A DNA stretch of 42,129 nt from IMG/VR virus record IMGVR_UViG_3300021379_000906, positions 1 through 42,129 of that record. One strand, written 5' to 3'. A model generated the notes under the pieces. It did no database searches and was not told where the DNA came from. It saw only the letters and a program-made list of their open reading frames with translations. Both the position numbers and the translations under genes were made by a program. The DNA comes from a virus. Shown here piece after piece: positions 7,636 to 15,453 of this stretch (positions within the stretch are counted from its first letter, which is position 1; the number at the start of each line of letters is the position of its first letter).

Positions 7636-8521
7636 AGCTAAGGTATTAGGAAAAGAAAAAGAGTTTAATCGAATAGTTGCGTATGGTTGTAGTTTTACTG
7701 CTGCCGAAGAAACCGCAGATGAAGATTTATACTGTCATTTCGGTACCAGAAGAGAAATTGACGAATTTAAAAGAAACCATGAACACTATGGAATTTTTTC
7801 GGATAAAATAAACAAAATATGTAAAGGAAACTATCCCGAAAAATTCACATGGAACGGGGATAAAATAAATATAGATCATCATCTTGTAAAAGAATTGCAA
7901 AAAGAAAATTCTTATGTTAATAAATTAGCAGAACTCTATAATGTTTCTTGTTTTAACAGAGCGATTTCAGGTTCTAGTGTGTCGTATTCTATTTTTCAAA
8001 TACTTTCTGATATATCTGCAGGACTAGTAAACCCAGACAATGACTTAATTTTTGTAGGGATAACTTCTAAGGGAAGATTTTGGTCTTTTGATTCTATAGA
8101 CGAATATAATCCGGTGAAGCATTTTCTTATCGGTCATCCTTCACATAATTGGCAATCTGATGATTTTCACAATAAATATGTTTTACAATTAGGTGACGGA
8201 TATACATTGGGTAAAAATTATTTTATGGAATTGCATCATCTATCTTTACTTGCAAAAAAATATCAAATTTTTTGTTTGGACATTTTTAAAACTGAATATC
8301 AACTATCTACTAAGGACACATATAAAGCCTGTCAATCAAAAAACCCTAGCATTGAAGATTTTTTGAGTTTATCTCAAACTACAAAATTTGAAGAGTTCGT
8401 TGATCTTGACTTAGGAGAATATATGAGTCATACAAAGGATGAAATGCACGGATTTATGCACCCAACAAAAGAACACCATATAGAAGCTGCAAACAAAATA
8501 TTTGAGTCTATAAAATGTTAA
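7628..8521 (+). CDS. SGNH/GDSL-hydrolase-like protein
   Basis: 297 residues from ATG 7628, which overlaps the previous gene by 8 bp. RIVAYGCSFTAAEE near the N-terminus matches the catalytic block I of SGNH hydrolases with a nucleophile candidate Ser22. NRAISGSSVSYSIFQI resembles the oxyanion Gly/Asn blocks, DLIFVGITSKGRFW resembles the third block, and GFMHPTKEHHIEAANKI supplies the catalytic His278 candidate. Such enzymes add or remove acyl (often acetyl) groups on sugars or lipids. Its place between two radical SAM genes fits a carbohydrate-tailoring role, which is inference. Confidence 0.6.
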   Translation: MAKAKVLGKEKEFNRIVAYGCSFTAAEETADEDLYCHFGTRREIDEFKRNHEHYGIFSDKINKICKGNYPEKFTWNGDKINIDHHLVKELQKENSYVNKLAELYNVSCFNRAISGSSVSYSIFQILSDISAGLVNPDNDLIFVGITSKGRFWSFDSIDEYNPVKHFLIGHPSHNWQSDDFHNKYVLQLGDGYTLGKNYFMELHHLSLLAKKYQIFCLDIFKTEYQLSTKDTYKACQSKNPSIEDFLSLSQTTKFEEFVDLDLGEYMSHTKDEMHGFMHPTKEHHIEAANKIFESIKC

Positions 8522-9714
8522 ATAAAGAAACATATTGTTCATATCCTTTTAATACTTTCTTTTTAGGCTCTGATGGTTGTGTAAAATTTTGTTGTTCCTC
8601 AAGAAAAGACTTAGGAAACATAAACGAACAACCACTAGAAGAGATAATTCAAGGTGATGTTGCTCAAAGTGTGAGAGAACACATACTTTCTAATACTTGG
8701 GAAATGGAACACTGTGCGCAGTGCCATATAATAGAGAGTAGAGGGGGAAAATCAGAAAGAGTAAATGCAATCCCTCACTTTTGGGATGAACATAATTCTG
8801 AAGTTAAAGATAAAACATTTTTTAAATTAACAAAATTAGACATTCGATGGTCTAATATTTGTAATCTTTCTTGTAATTATTGTTATCCATTTTTTAGCTC
8901 ACAGTGGGCTAAAATACTAAATGATCCTGTAAATAATAACAACAAAGAAGCCAATGAAAAAACCTTTGAATATATAGAAAAAAATAAAAATCATATAGAG
9001 CATATTCAAATGCTAGGTGGTGAACCTTTATTGCAAAGACAAAATATAAAATTGTTTGAAATGATGAAAGATCAAGAAATAAAATATTATATTCTTACAA
9101 ATTTGTCTGTTGATTTAGAAAAAAATGAAGTTTTTAAAAAAATTTTAGAAATGAAAAATCCTAATTTGAGTGTTGCTATTGGAGTTAGTTTTGAAAACAT
9201 TGGAGATAGATTTGAATATGTCAGAAATGGAGCAAAGTGGGATGTTTTTGTAAAAAATTTAGAAATTATTTCAAAACACGGTTTTGAAATAAACGCCCAT
9301 CCTGTTTTTTGCATATATTCAGGACTATACATGAAAGAATATTATGATTGGTGTTATGAATCAGGATTTTTTTCTGATATATTCTGGACCAACTTAAATA
9401 ATATAGCAGCTCTTGATATTTTTAGTTACAATAATGAAGTTATACAAAAAGTAATTGATGAAATAGATCGGGTGTTAGACAAATATAAAATTGATTACAA
9501 TACTACAGAATCACACCTCATTTCATACAAAGATCATCTTGTACAAAAGATGGAAAAAAGAAATAATACTATTATTACAACATCTCGAGCAGATGAAAAA
9601 TTCATAAAAGAATTTAAATTATTTAATGATAATCTTGAAGGTAAGTGGCACCCAAATAAAAAACATTCTATTTTTGATTTGTGGCCGGATCTTTTATATC
9701 TAAAGGAGGATTAA
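8515..9714 (+). CDS. Twitch-type radical SAM protein 5
   Basis: 399 residues, overlapping the previous gene by 7 bp. An N-terminal Cys region (FCCSSRKDLGN, then HCAQCHIIESRGG) precedes the cluster motif CNLSCNYC (Cys116, Cys120, Cys123) and MLGGEPLLQ. It shares with radical SAM 3 the block around GDRFEYVRNGAKWD, so these two are closer to each other than to proteins 1 and 2. It closes the radical SAM block. A strong Shine-Dalgarno (AAAGGAGGA) at its 3' end serves the next small gene. Confidence 0.85.
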   Translation: MLNKETYCSYPFNTFFLGSDGCVKFCCSSRKDLGNINEQPLEEIIQGDVAQSVREHILSNTWEMEHCAQCHIIESRGGKSERVNAIPHFWDEHNSEVKDKTFFKLTKLDIRWSNICNLSCNYCYPFFSSQWAKILNDPVNNNNKEANEKTFEYIEKNKNHIEHIQMLGGEPLLQRQNIKLFEMMKDQEIKYYILTNLSVDLEKNEVFKKILEMKNPNLSVAIGVSFENIGDRFEYVRNGAKWDVFVKNLEIISKHGFEINAHPVFCIYSGLYMKEYYDWCYESGFFSDIFWTNLNNIAALDIFSYNNEVIQKVIDEIDRVLDKYKIDYNTTESHLISYKDHLVQKMEKRNNTIITTSRADEKFIKEFKLFNDNLEGKWHPNKKHSIFDLWPDLLYLKED

Positions 9715-9837
9715 ATGGACAAAGAAGAAAAAGAAGATAAGGATACCAAAGAAGAAGAATTAACTGTAGAAGAACAAGAAATTATTAAAAAAAGAATAGA
9801 AGAAATTAAAAAACAAGACCCTTTTATATATGATTAG
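9715..9837 (+). CDS. 40-residue acidic coiled peptide
   Basis: A short gene that is easily missed: ATG directly after the previous stop, preceded by the strongest ribosome site of the region (AAAGGAGGA). The peptide is almost all Glu, Lys and Asp with an Ile/Lys-rich helix (residues about 16-34), then the conserved-looking end DPFIYD. It overlaps the carbamoyltransferase by 8 bp. No function is recognised. A helical adaptor or partner for the carbamoyltransferase is possible. Confidence 0.7.
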   Translation: MDKEEKEDKDTKEEELTVEEQEIIKKRIEEIKKQDPFIYD

Positions 9838-11257
9838 TTGGGGTGTTAGTGCAGGGTTCCATGATGCGGCTTTGACAGTTATCAAAGACGGTAAAATTCA
9901 TTTTGCCTCGCATTCTGAAAGATACAGTAGAATAAAAAATGACAAAAATTTAAACTGGGGTCTAGTAAGAGCTGCTTTAGAAGTCGGTGAACCTGACATT
10001 ATATTTTGGTATGAAAATCCTCTGTTAAAAGCTACACGTAGAATCTGGGCAGGGCAAAAAAACTGGTATAAAAATCCGAGAGAATATTTTAAATACATAG
10101 GATACGATCCTAAGTGCCATATAGAATGGGGCAATCATCACAAGTCACATTGGGCAGCAGGATATTACACAAGACCGTTTGGCGACTGTGCTACACTTGT
10201 AGTTGATGCAATAGGAGAATGGACTACTGCGTCTATATGGAACAACGAAAAGAAAGTTTGGTCATCAAGATACCCTAAGTCACTAGGACTTTTTTATTCT
10301 GCATTTACTGACAGACTGGGACTAAAGGCAAATGAGGACGAGTATATTCTCATGGGTATGGCGGCTTATGGTGATCCGGAAAAATATTATGATGAACTGA
10401 CTGAACTATCTACATCAGGTAAAAATTTTCACAAAGGAATACGAGACTGGCGACCTGAACTAACATCAGAACAAGAGTTGTTTGACATTGCTGCGGGTGT
10501 GCAAAAAGTCTTTGAGTCTAACTTACACGGATTATTGGCAAAAGTTAAAGAAATGACTGACCAAGACAATCTAGTTTACATGGGCGGTTGCGCCCTTAAC
10601 TGTCTTGCCAATAGAATCATTCCTAGTTACTTCAAAAAGCATTGGATACTGCCGAACCCAGGTGACGCAGGATCTTCACTCGGCGCAATATTAGCACATA
10701 CTAAGGAACGTGTGAAATTTGTCACCCCGTATTTGGGTGAAACAATAATGGGTAGATATCCAGTTGACAATGCACTAAAAGAACTGTTACACTGTGGGAT
10801 AGTGGGAGTAGCAAATGGTCCTGCTGAGTTTGGTCCGAGGGCTTTAGGTAATCGTAGTTTATTGGCTGATCCTAGAGGTCAGAAAATGAAAGATGAGGTG
10901 AACAAAATAAAACAGCGGCAAGAGTTTAGACCCTTCGCCCCTGTGATTGCACAACATAATGTCAGTAAATATTTTGATGTGGACGATAATTTTCATTCAC
11001 CGTATATGCAACAAGTTGTAATATGTAAAGATCCAGAATTGTATCCTGCAATAGTACATAAGGACGGAACTAGTAGAGTGCAAACAGTTAAGTTTAACGA
11101 AAACAAAGGTCTTTATACTTTGTTGAATAGATGGGAAGCAGAAACAGGTTGCCCAATGTTGTTAAACACTAGTCTAAACATAAAAGGACAACCCATTGTC
11201 AATTCTATACAGGATGCTTTGGACTTTGCAAATAAATATAAGGTAAAAGTTTACTGA
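9830..11257 (+). CDS. Carbamoyltransferase (NodU/CmcH/TobZ family)
   Basis: 475 residues. The N-terminal Kae1-like domain starts with WGVSAGFHDAALTV and carries the metal-binding HxxxH (His103, His107 in NHHKSH). YILMGMAAYGDP, MGGCALNC and PNPGDAGSSLGA follow in family order. The C-terminal YrdC-like part has GPAEFGPRALGNRSLLADPR (about 328-347) and CPMLLNTSLNIKGQP. The family transfers carbamoyl from carbamoyl phosphate, through carbamoyl-adenylate, to a hydroxyl of a sugar or antibiotic. It is shorter than the usual 550-600 residues but all core motifs are present. As the last gene of the tailoring operon it suggests that the product is a carbamoylated glycan or metabolite. Confidence 0.9.
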   Translation: MISWGVSAGFHDAALTVIKDGKIHFASHSERYSRIKNDKNLNWGLVRAALEVGEPDIIFWYENPLLKATRRIWAGQKNWYKNPREYFKYIGYDPKCHIEWGNHHKSHWAAGYYTRPFGDCATLVVDAIGEWTTASIWNNEKKVWSSRYPKSLGLFYSAFTDRLGLKANEDEYILMGMAAYGDPEKYYDELTELSTSGKNFHKGIRDWRPELTSEQELFDIAAGVQKVFESNLHGLLAKVKEMTDQDNLVYMGGCALNCLANRIIPSYFKKHWILPNPGDAGSSLGAILAHTKERVKFVTPYLGETIMGRYPVDNALKELLHCGIVGVANGPAEFGPRALGNRSLLADPRGQKMKDEVNKIKQRQEFRPFAPVIAQHNVSKYFDVDDNFHSPYMQQVVICKDPELYPAIVHKDGTSRVQTVKFNENKGLYTLLNRWEAETGCPMLLNTSLNIKGQPIVNSIQDALDFANKYKVKVY

Positions 11258-11275
11258 GGAATAAATATCTACATT

Positions 11276-11581
11276 ATGGGAAAAGTAGTAGACATTACAG
11301 CAAAATCAGAAACGCCTCCTAAAATTATTGGTCATAGGATATCCTTTTACACAGATGAAGAAATTGATTTGACCTTAATTGCATTGAACACGTATGCCTG
11401 GGATAAGGTGAGATATACAACTGATAACATGGGACAACTAGAACCTCTTTTTATCAAAAGTTGTTTGATAAAACTACTCAATTCTGGTTTATTGTCATAT
11501 AAAGCCAAAACAGTAATAAACAGTATTCTTAATAACATGAAAGAAATATCTGAGGATGAATATTATGCCCAAAAAATTTAA
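11276..11581 (+). CDS. Conserved small phage protein, unknown
   Basis: 101 residues, start ATG 11276, soon after the carbamoyltransferase. Soluble, mixed alpha/beta composition with an LIKSCLIKLLNSGLLSYKAKTVINSI-type helical second half (about residues 60-85). No catalytic motif, signal or membrane segment seen. AATAAATA just upstream is one base off the late box. It overlaps the next small gene by 17 bp, so the two are probably co-expressed. Confidence 0.75.
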   Translation: MGKVVDITAKSETPPKIIGHRISFYTDEEIDLTLIALNTYAWDKVRYTTDNMGQLEPLFIKSCLIKLLNSGLLSYKAKTVINSILNNMKEISEDEYYAQKI

Positions 11582-11744
11582 ACCTAGTGCAACCAAGTAT
11601 GTTAATGGTGTGAAAAGACAGGAACATACATATATGTCAGGTGTTAGCACACAGACTCTTAAAGATGAATTAGAAAAACATAACACAACACCCAAATTCA
11701 AAGATAAAATTATGAAAGAACTGGTAAAGCGAGGAGCCGTATAA
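11565..11744 (+). CDS. Small basic protein, unknown
   Basis: 59 residues from ATG 11565. An ATG at 11556 is in frame, but the GAGG at 11552-11555 abuts it and is correctly spaced (9 nt) for 11565. The protein is Lys-rich (MPKKFKPSATKYVNGVKR at the start) with a helical C-terminal half. No family recognised. It ends 1 bp before the next gene. Confidence 0.7.
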   Translation: MPKKFKPSATKYVNGVKRQEHTYMSGVSTQTLKDELEKHNTTPKFKDKIMKELVKRGAV

Positions 11745-11745
11745 T

Positions 11746-12057
11746 ATGCCATTGTATAGTTTTCGTAACAACGAAACAGGTGAAGAATATGATATGATGA
11801 TGAAGTACGATGACAAAGTACAGTATCTAGCAAGTCACCCAGAAATTGAATCAATTATTACAGGTGCCCCAGGTCTTGTTAAAGGCACAGGCGACCGCAC
11901 AAAACCACCTAGTGGATTCAAAGAAGTCCTATCAAGAATCTCAGAAAACAATCCAACAAGTGCATTAGCAAATGATTTTGGTCATAAAGACCATAAGTCT
12001 GTAAAGAAACGAGAAGTTGTAGAAAAACATAGAACTAAAATACAAGGAGGAGAGTAA
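11746..12057 (+). CDS. FmdB-like small protein lacking its zinc cysteines
   Basis: 103 residues. The start (MPLYSFRNNETGEEYDMMM) matches the opening of FmdB/CxxC-type putative regulatory proteins, in which MPxYxYxCxxCG is followed by a zinc ribbon. Here no Cys is present anywhere, so the fold would have to be metal-free. The middle contains GAPGLVKGTGDRTKPPSGFKE-like sequence and the C-terminal third is charged. Such degenerate forms are, as I recall, present in marine T4-like phages. Function unknown. Confidence 0.55.
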   Translation: MPLYSFRNNETGEEYDMMMKYDDKVQYLASHPEIESIITGAPGLVKGTGDRTKPPSGFKEVLSRISENNPTSALANDFGHKDHKSVKKREVVEKHRTKIQGGE

Positions 12058-12100
12058 ACTTACATCATGCCCCACTAACCTTTTACCATAGGAATTATTC

Positions 12101-12841
12101 ATGGCAAAGAAAAATCTTCAGTTAGTACAACATGAAAGTGGCGCCAACAACAGTCTGAAAATGAGAATTGAGGATCTCAGAACAATCAGCGCAAAAACAG
12201 AAAATCAAGGTCAGTTTATGTCTCAGTACAAATATAAACCAGCCTTTTTGTTACATGGTTGTGCAGGCACAGGTAAAACTTTCATAGCATTATATAGGGC
12301 ATTGGAGGAAGTATTAGATAAGGGAACGAGCCGAGACAAAGTAATAATTGTTAGGTCTGCTGTGCCTTCCCGTGAGATAGGACACTTACCCGGTGACCAA
12401 GATGAAAAAACTGAGGTTTACAGCGCACCTTACCAAGCGATGTGTCAAGAACTTTTCCCATCTAAACAACAACCATATCAGAGATTGATGGAACAAAAGT
12501 ATCTTGATTTTATGTGTACTTCATTTGTCAGAGGTATCACGCTAGACCATGCTATTGTTATTGTCGATGAATGTCAGAACTTAAATGACATGGAGATAAA
12601 TTCTATAATGACAAGGGTAGGAGTCAATACAAAAATAATATTTTGTGGAGACTTCAGGCAGACGGACCTTTACAAGAGGAACGATATGTCTGGGTTGAAA
12701 AAGTTTATGGTAACCGTTGAGAATATGCCGTCATTTTGTTCAATAGAATTTGGTACCGAAGATATAGTCAGATCCAATCTAGTCAGGGAGTACATACAGG
12801 CTAGATTGCAATATGAGGACGATTATCTTGTAACTACTTGA
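12101..12841 (+). CDS. phoH: PhoH-like ATPase
   Basis: 246 residues. Walker A is GCAGTGKT (residues 53-60) and Walker B is AIVIVDEC (151-158), followed by QNLN. FCGDFRQTD supplies the sensor I-like segment. This is the full PhoH helicase-like core without added domains. PhoH is widespread in marine phages. It is an RNA/nucleotide-metabolism ATPase of poorly known role, named for phosphate-starvation control in E. coli. Shine-Dalgarno TAGGAA lies before the ATG. A strong terminator follows 30 bp after the stop, so the gene ends its transcription unit. Confidence 0.93.
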   Translation: MAKKNLQLVQHESGANNSLKMRIEDLRTISAKTENQGQFMSQYKYKPAFLLHGCAGTGKTFIALYRALEEVLDKGTSRDKVIIVRSAVPSREIGHLPGDQDEKTEVYSAPYQAMCQELFPSKQQPYQRLMEQKYLDFMCTSFVRGITLDHAIVIVDECQNLNDMEINSIMTRVGVNTKIIFCGDFRQTDLYKRNDMSGLKKFMVTVENMPSFCSIEFGTEDIVRSNLVREYIQARLQYEDDYLVTT

Positions 12842-12873
12842 TTTTATTGATAAAAATAAAAGCTCTTTAATAT

Positions 12874-12912
12874 CAAGCACTTACGTTAGAAATAGCGTAG
12901 GTGCTTGTTTTT
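12874..12912 (+). terminator. Rho-independent terminator after phoH
   Basis: A 12-bp stem (CAAGCACTTACG with CGTAGGTGCTTG, one G-T pair) around a 10-base loop is followed by TTTTT. It separates the phoH unit from the promoter at 12940. Confidence 0.85.
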
Positions 12913-12939
12913 CTTACGGAAAAAAGTTGGAAAAAATGC

Positions 12940-12967
12940 TTGACTTTTCCTAAAATTACTGTATAAT
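12940..12967 (+). promoter_or_regulatory. Sigma70-type early promoter
   Basis: TTGACT at 12940-12945, a 16-bp spacer and TATAAT at 12962-12967, right after the terminator. The upstream word GGAAAAAATGCTTGAC and the leader word TTGTGAGGAG nearly repeat the promoter at 745. It drives the small-gene cluster and probably the tRNAs. Confidence 0.8.
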
Positions 12968-13008
12968 AAGCATTATAAACTGATAAATTACTTGTGAGGA
13001 GATAGTTT

Positions 13009-13236
13009 ATGAGCAGCAACGTAGCAAAAATTTCAGAGCTTATTGTTAGTTTCAATAACGCAGTCCTTAACCCTGAGAACTTAGATGACAACGGTCGAAT
13101 TGACTGGAACTTTGTGGATGCCGATATTCACATGGATGCAGGCGAGGTTGACAAGGTTGTACCCGAGGAGTGGTATAACGTATTCAACGATCTCGCTGAT
13201 GAATTTGAACTCAATCAACTGCAGGAGTCTGTATAA
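13009..13236 (+). CDS. Small acidic protein, unknown
   Basis: 75 residues with a good ribosome site (TGAGGAG). Strongly acidic (many Asp/Glu, including the C-terminal DEFELNQLQES region) and with no Cys. It is the first gene after the promoter, which is typical of early host-takeover peptides. Nothing in the sequence shows a particular target. Its stop overlaps the next ATG by one base. Confidence 0.75.
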   Translation: MSSNVAKISELIVSFNNAVLNPENLDDNGRIDWNFVDADIHMDAGEVDKVVPEEWYNVFNDLADEFELNQLQESV

Positions 13237-13454
13237 TGTGGAACTTAGAAGGTATGCGTGTTAAAGGTCTTTATCTTGACGGTAACCAGCCCGTCAGCGG
13301 CAAAGTAACCCATAGCCGTGTTTGTTACGGTGGTGGTGTCGCTCACCACATCGAACTGGATGAAGGCTTCCAGTATAAAGATACCACTATCAGTCGCAAG
13401 GCTGGTGAGGTTGTTATTGTTGACCACAAGTATATTACAGAGGTGCGTGACTAA
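13236..13454 (+). CDS. Small beta-rich protein, unknown
   Basis: 72 residues, ATG overlapping the preceding stop by one base. The alternating hydrophobic pattern (GMRVKGLYLDG, GKVTHSRVCYGGGVAHHIELDEG, AGEVVIVDHKYITEV) suggests a small beta-barrel or SH3-like fold. No catalytic motif. I do not recognise a named family. Confidence 0.7.
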   Translation: MWNLEGMRVKGLYLDGNQPVSGKVTHSRVCYGGGVAHHIELDEGFQYKDTTISRKAGEVVIVDHKYITEVRD

Positions 13455-13597
13455 TGTTAGTTTTGTCTAATGGCTACACCGAAGAACTTTTTTCGTGTCA
13501 TCTAGAATTGATAGACTTCCTCGGTCAAGAAACATTTGTTGCAGTGATGGAAGGCATTCATTCTCAATACAACATAACCTATTTTAATATCACGTAA
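13454..13597 (+). CDS. 47-residue protein, unknown
   Basis: A short gene linked on both sides by one-base stop/start overlaps (TAATG at 13452 and 13595), which is the main evidence that it is real. The peptide has a helix-like middle (HLELIDFLGQETFVAVMEG) and no recognisable motif. Confidence 0.65.
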   Translation: MLVLSNGYTEELFSCHLELIDFLGQETFVAVMEGIHSQYNITYFNIT

Positions 13598-13917
13598 TGG
13601 CTAAACAAGAACGCTACAAGTTTCCGAATCCAACTGATTCAACTGCTGAACTAATCAAGCGCCGTCGGTTGCAAATACTTGTCCATTCATGCGTTTATTA
13701 TATGATGGATGACAACCTTGTCAGCGATGAACAGTTTGACAGTTGGGCAAAAGAACTTGAAAAATTAATGAAGGAGAACCCTGGATTATATAGTGATAGA
13801 TTTGATTACGCCTTTGAGGAATGGGATAGCTCTTCAGGCTATAACTTACCCCATCGAGACCCTTGGGTTATGTCAGTAGCAAAACAGTTATTAAGCGCTA
13901 GTAGCTCAACCGGATAG
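13597..13917 (+). CDS. Stand-alone NAD-dependent DNA ligase Ia-like domain
   Basis: 106 residues. The block YYMMDDNLVSDEQFDSWAKE followed by LEKLMKENPGL matches the pattern of domain Ia of bacterial NAD-dependent DNA ligases (YY, then a D/S-D-x-x-F/Y-D, then L-x-x-L-E/K-x-x-x-P). That domain binds the NMN half of NAD. No adenylation Lys, OB fold, zinc finger or BRCT domain is present, so this is not a ligase by itself. It may bind NAD or a nucleotide. The last 23 bp (including the stop) lie inside the tRNA-Arg gene that follows, so mature tRNA processing would cut the message. Confidence 0.65.
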   Translation: MAKQERYKFPNPTDSTAELIKRRRLQILVHSCVYYMMDDNLVSDEQFDSWAKELEKLMKENPGLYSDRFDYAFEEWDSSSGYNLPHRDPWVMSVAKQLLSASSSTG

Positions 13918-13971
13918 AGCATCGGCCTTCTAAGCCGAGGGTTGCAGGTTCAAGTCCTGCCTGGCGTACCA
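13895..13971 (+). tRNA. tRNA-Arg (anticodon UCU)
   Basis: 77 nt with encoded CCA. Acceptor GCGCTAG pairs with CTGGCGT (two G-T pairs). D stem is GCTC/GAGC, anticodon stem TCGGC/GCCGA with loop CTTCTAA (anticodon TCT), and T stem GCAGG/CCTGC with loop TTCAAGT. It reads AGA, a codon used very often in this genome. Confidence 0.95.
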
Positions 13972-13977
13972 ATTTAG

Positions 13978-14061
13978 GCAGAGGTGGGTGAGTGGTTAAA
14001 ACCATCAGACTGTAAATCTGACGCTTCGGCTACGCTGGTTCGAATCCAGCCCTCTGCACCA
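13978..14061 (+). tRNA. tRNA-Tyr (anticodon GUA)
   Basis: 84 nt with encoded CCA. Acceptor GCAGAGG/CCTCTGC, anticodon stem TCAGA/TCTGA with loop CTGTAAA (anticodon GTA), a long class II variable arm around CTTCGG, and T arm GCTGG-TTCGAAT-CCAGC. It lies 6 bp after tRNA-Arg, so both probably come from one transcript. Confidence 0.95.
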
Positions 14062-14075
14062 ATATAAGTAGTATT

Positions 14076-14741
14076 ATGTTTAATAGAATAGAAATTGATT
14101 TACCTGTACCTAATGCAGTAAACACACCCAAAGGCCGTTTTTATGAAACACCTGAGGGAAACAGATATCCATCAGTTACGACTCTCATGTCTTACAAGTC
14201 TAGAGAGTCTATTGCTGCCTGGAGAGAAAAAGTAGGAGAAGAAGAAGCTAATAAAATAAGCAATCAGTCTGCTACAAGAGGCACAAAAATACATGACCTC
14301 GCTGAAAAATATTTGCTAAACGAAGATTTGAATACTGACAATCTAAGTTTGTTGGATATGCAGATGTGGAAAAACTTGAAGTCAGAAATAAATGACATAG
14401 ACAACATCCATGCAATCGAGGATCCTCTTTTCAGTGATTACTTACGGCTTGCAGGTAGGGTTGACTGTATAGCCGAATACAAAGGCGTACTGTCAGTTAT
14501 AGATTTCAAAACTGCTCGAAAGCCTAAACGCAAACAATGGATTGATGGATATTTTATGCAGTGTTCTGCGTATGCTATCATGTTTGAAGAAATGACCAAA
14601 ATACCTGTTGCACAAACGGTTGTGATGATGACAGTTGAGGGTGATGATCCTCAGGTGTTTGTAGAAAAGCGTGATAACTATGCTGACCAGTTGTTAGATT
14701 TGAGACTAGATTATGAGCGTCACTATAGACTGGAAGGGTAA
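14076..14741 (+). CDS. PD-(D/E)XK exonuclease (RecB/Cas4/MGME1-like)
   Basis: 221 residues. The family motifs are in order: PSVTTLMSY at the N-terminus, TRGTKIHDLAEKYL with His73, AGRVDCIAEYKG with Asp130, and VIDFKTARK with Asp143 and Lys145, then a QCSAYAIMFEE helix. These give the H-D-DxK active site of RecB-family nucleases that degrade single-stranded or frayed DNA. Similar genes are common in marine T4-like phages and are annotated as exonuclease. It lies just after the tRNAs and overlaps the next gene by 29 bp. Confidence 0.8.
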   Translation: MFNRIEIDLPVPNAVNTPKGRFYETPEGNRYPSVTTLMSYKSRESIAAWREKVGEEEANKISNQSATRGTKIHDLAEKYLLNEDLNTDNLSLLDMQMWKNLKSEINDIDNIHAIEDPLFSDYLRLAGRVDCIAEYKGVLSVIDFKTARKPKRKQWIDGYFMQCSAYAIMFEEMTKIPVAQTVVMMTVEGDDPQVFVEKRDNYADQLLDLRLDYERHYRLEG

Positions 14742-15453
14742 AATAGGATACGGTGACATAGTATCACCTATTTGTTATGCCCATAATCAAGCTGATAAGT
14801 TAGACACAAGTATAGTTTTAAATTTTCATTGGAATCATTCACTAGGAACAAAATTTAAAGAACAAGACGCTGAAACAATAAATGACAGAGTGTCCTTCAT
14901 TGCAGAACATACAGAATCAAGCTACAATTCTGTCACAATAAATCAGTATTATGATAGCAAACTAGACGTAGATCACACCAACTATTCTCACCATCCAATT
15001 AGTTATCACAATTTAAGACACAGTAAAACTTTTAGGTGGAATCCTAAAGAACATATTGCTGTCATACCTAGCACTAACAACAAAAAACAGTTTGCAGACT
15101 ATGCACCAGGTAAAGCATGGAAAGATCCTTTGTCGGGTGAATGGGATGGGTATATATCTGATATAAGTAAAAACAACAAAGTAGAGTTGGTTCATTATGA
15201 AACCCCTATACAAGAAGCCTGTGAAATTTTATCTTCATCTAAACTTGTAATAGGCTATCACGGTTCTGCTATGTGGTTAGCTAGATGGATTGGAGCACCG
15301 ATGGTGATATATTCTTCTAAGGATTTTACAAAAGAAGTTTTTCCTTGGTGCATACATAATCCGAAAAAAATACAACCTCTGTTTGACATAGGAAAAAGTT
15401 TAGAACTACAAACAGATGTAAACAGACAATTAGAAAGGTATTTAGACGAATGA
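14713..15453 (+). CDS. Glycosyltransferase-like (GT-B/family-9-like) protein
   Basis: 246 residues starting inside the exonuclease gene. WKGKIGYGDIVSPICYAHN at the start and SSSKLVIGYHGSAMWLARWIGAPMVI-type sequence at residues about 176-203 follow the pattern of GT-B enzymes, in which a glycine-rich start loop and a late His-Gly-Ser/Ala-Gly-Ala-Pro segment bind the nucleotide sugar. The usual length is nearer 350, so this may be a reduced or divergent form. The next gene is a GT-A enzyme, so the pair may act on one glycan. Confidence 0.5.
   Translation: MSVTIDWKGKIGYGDIVSPICYAHNQADKLDTSIVLNFHWNHSLGTKFKEQDAETINDRVSFIAEHTESSYNSVTINQYYDSKLDVDHTNYSHHPISYHNLRHSKTFRWNPKEHIAVIPSTNNKKQFADYAPGKAWKDPLSGEWDGYISDISKNNKVELVHYETPIQEACEILSSSKLVIGYHGSAMWLARWIGAPMVIYSSKDFTKEVFPWCIHNPKKIQPLFDIGKSLELQTDVNRQLERYLDE

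Noticed and set aside
11495-11854. Minus-strand 119-codon hydrophobic frame
   Set aside because: It covers three well-spaced plus-strand genes with good starts and has no ribosome site or promoter.
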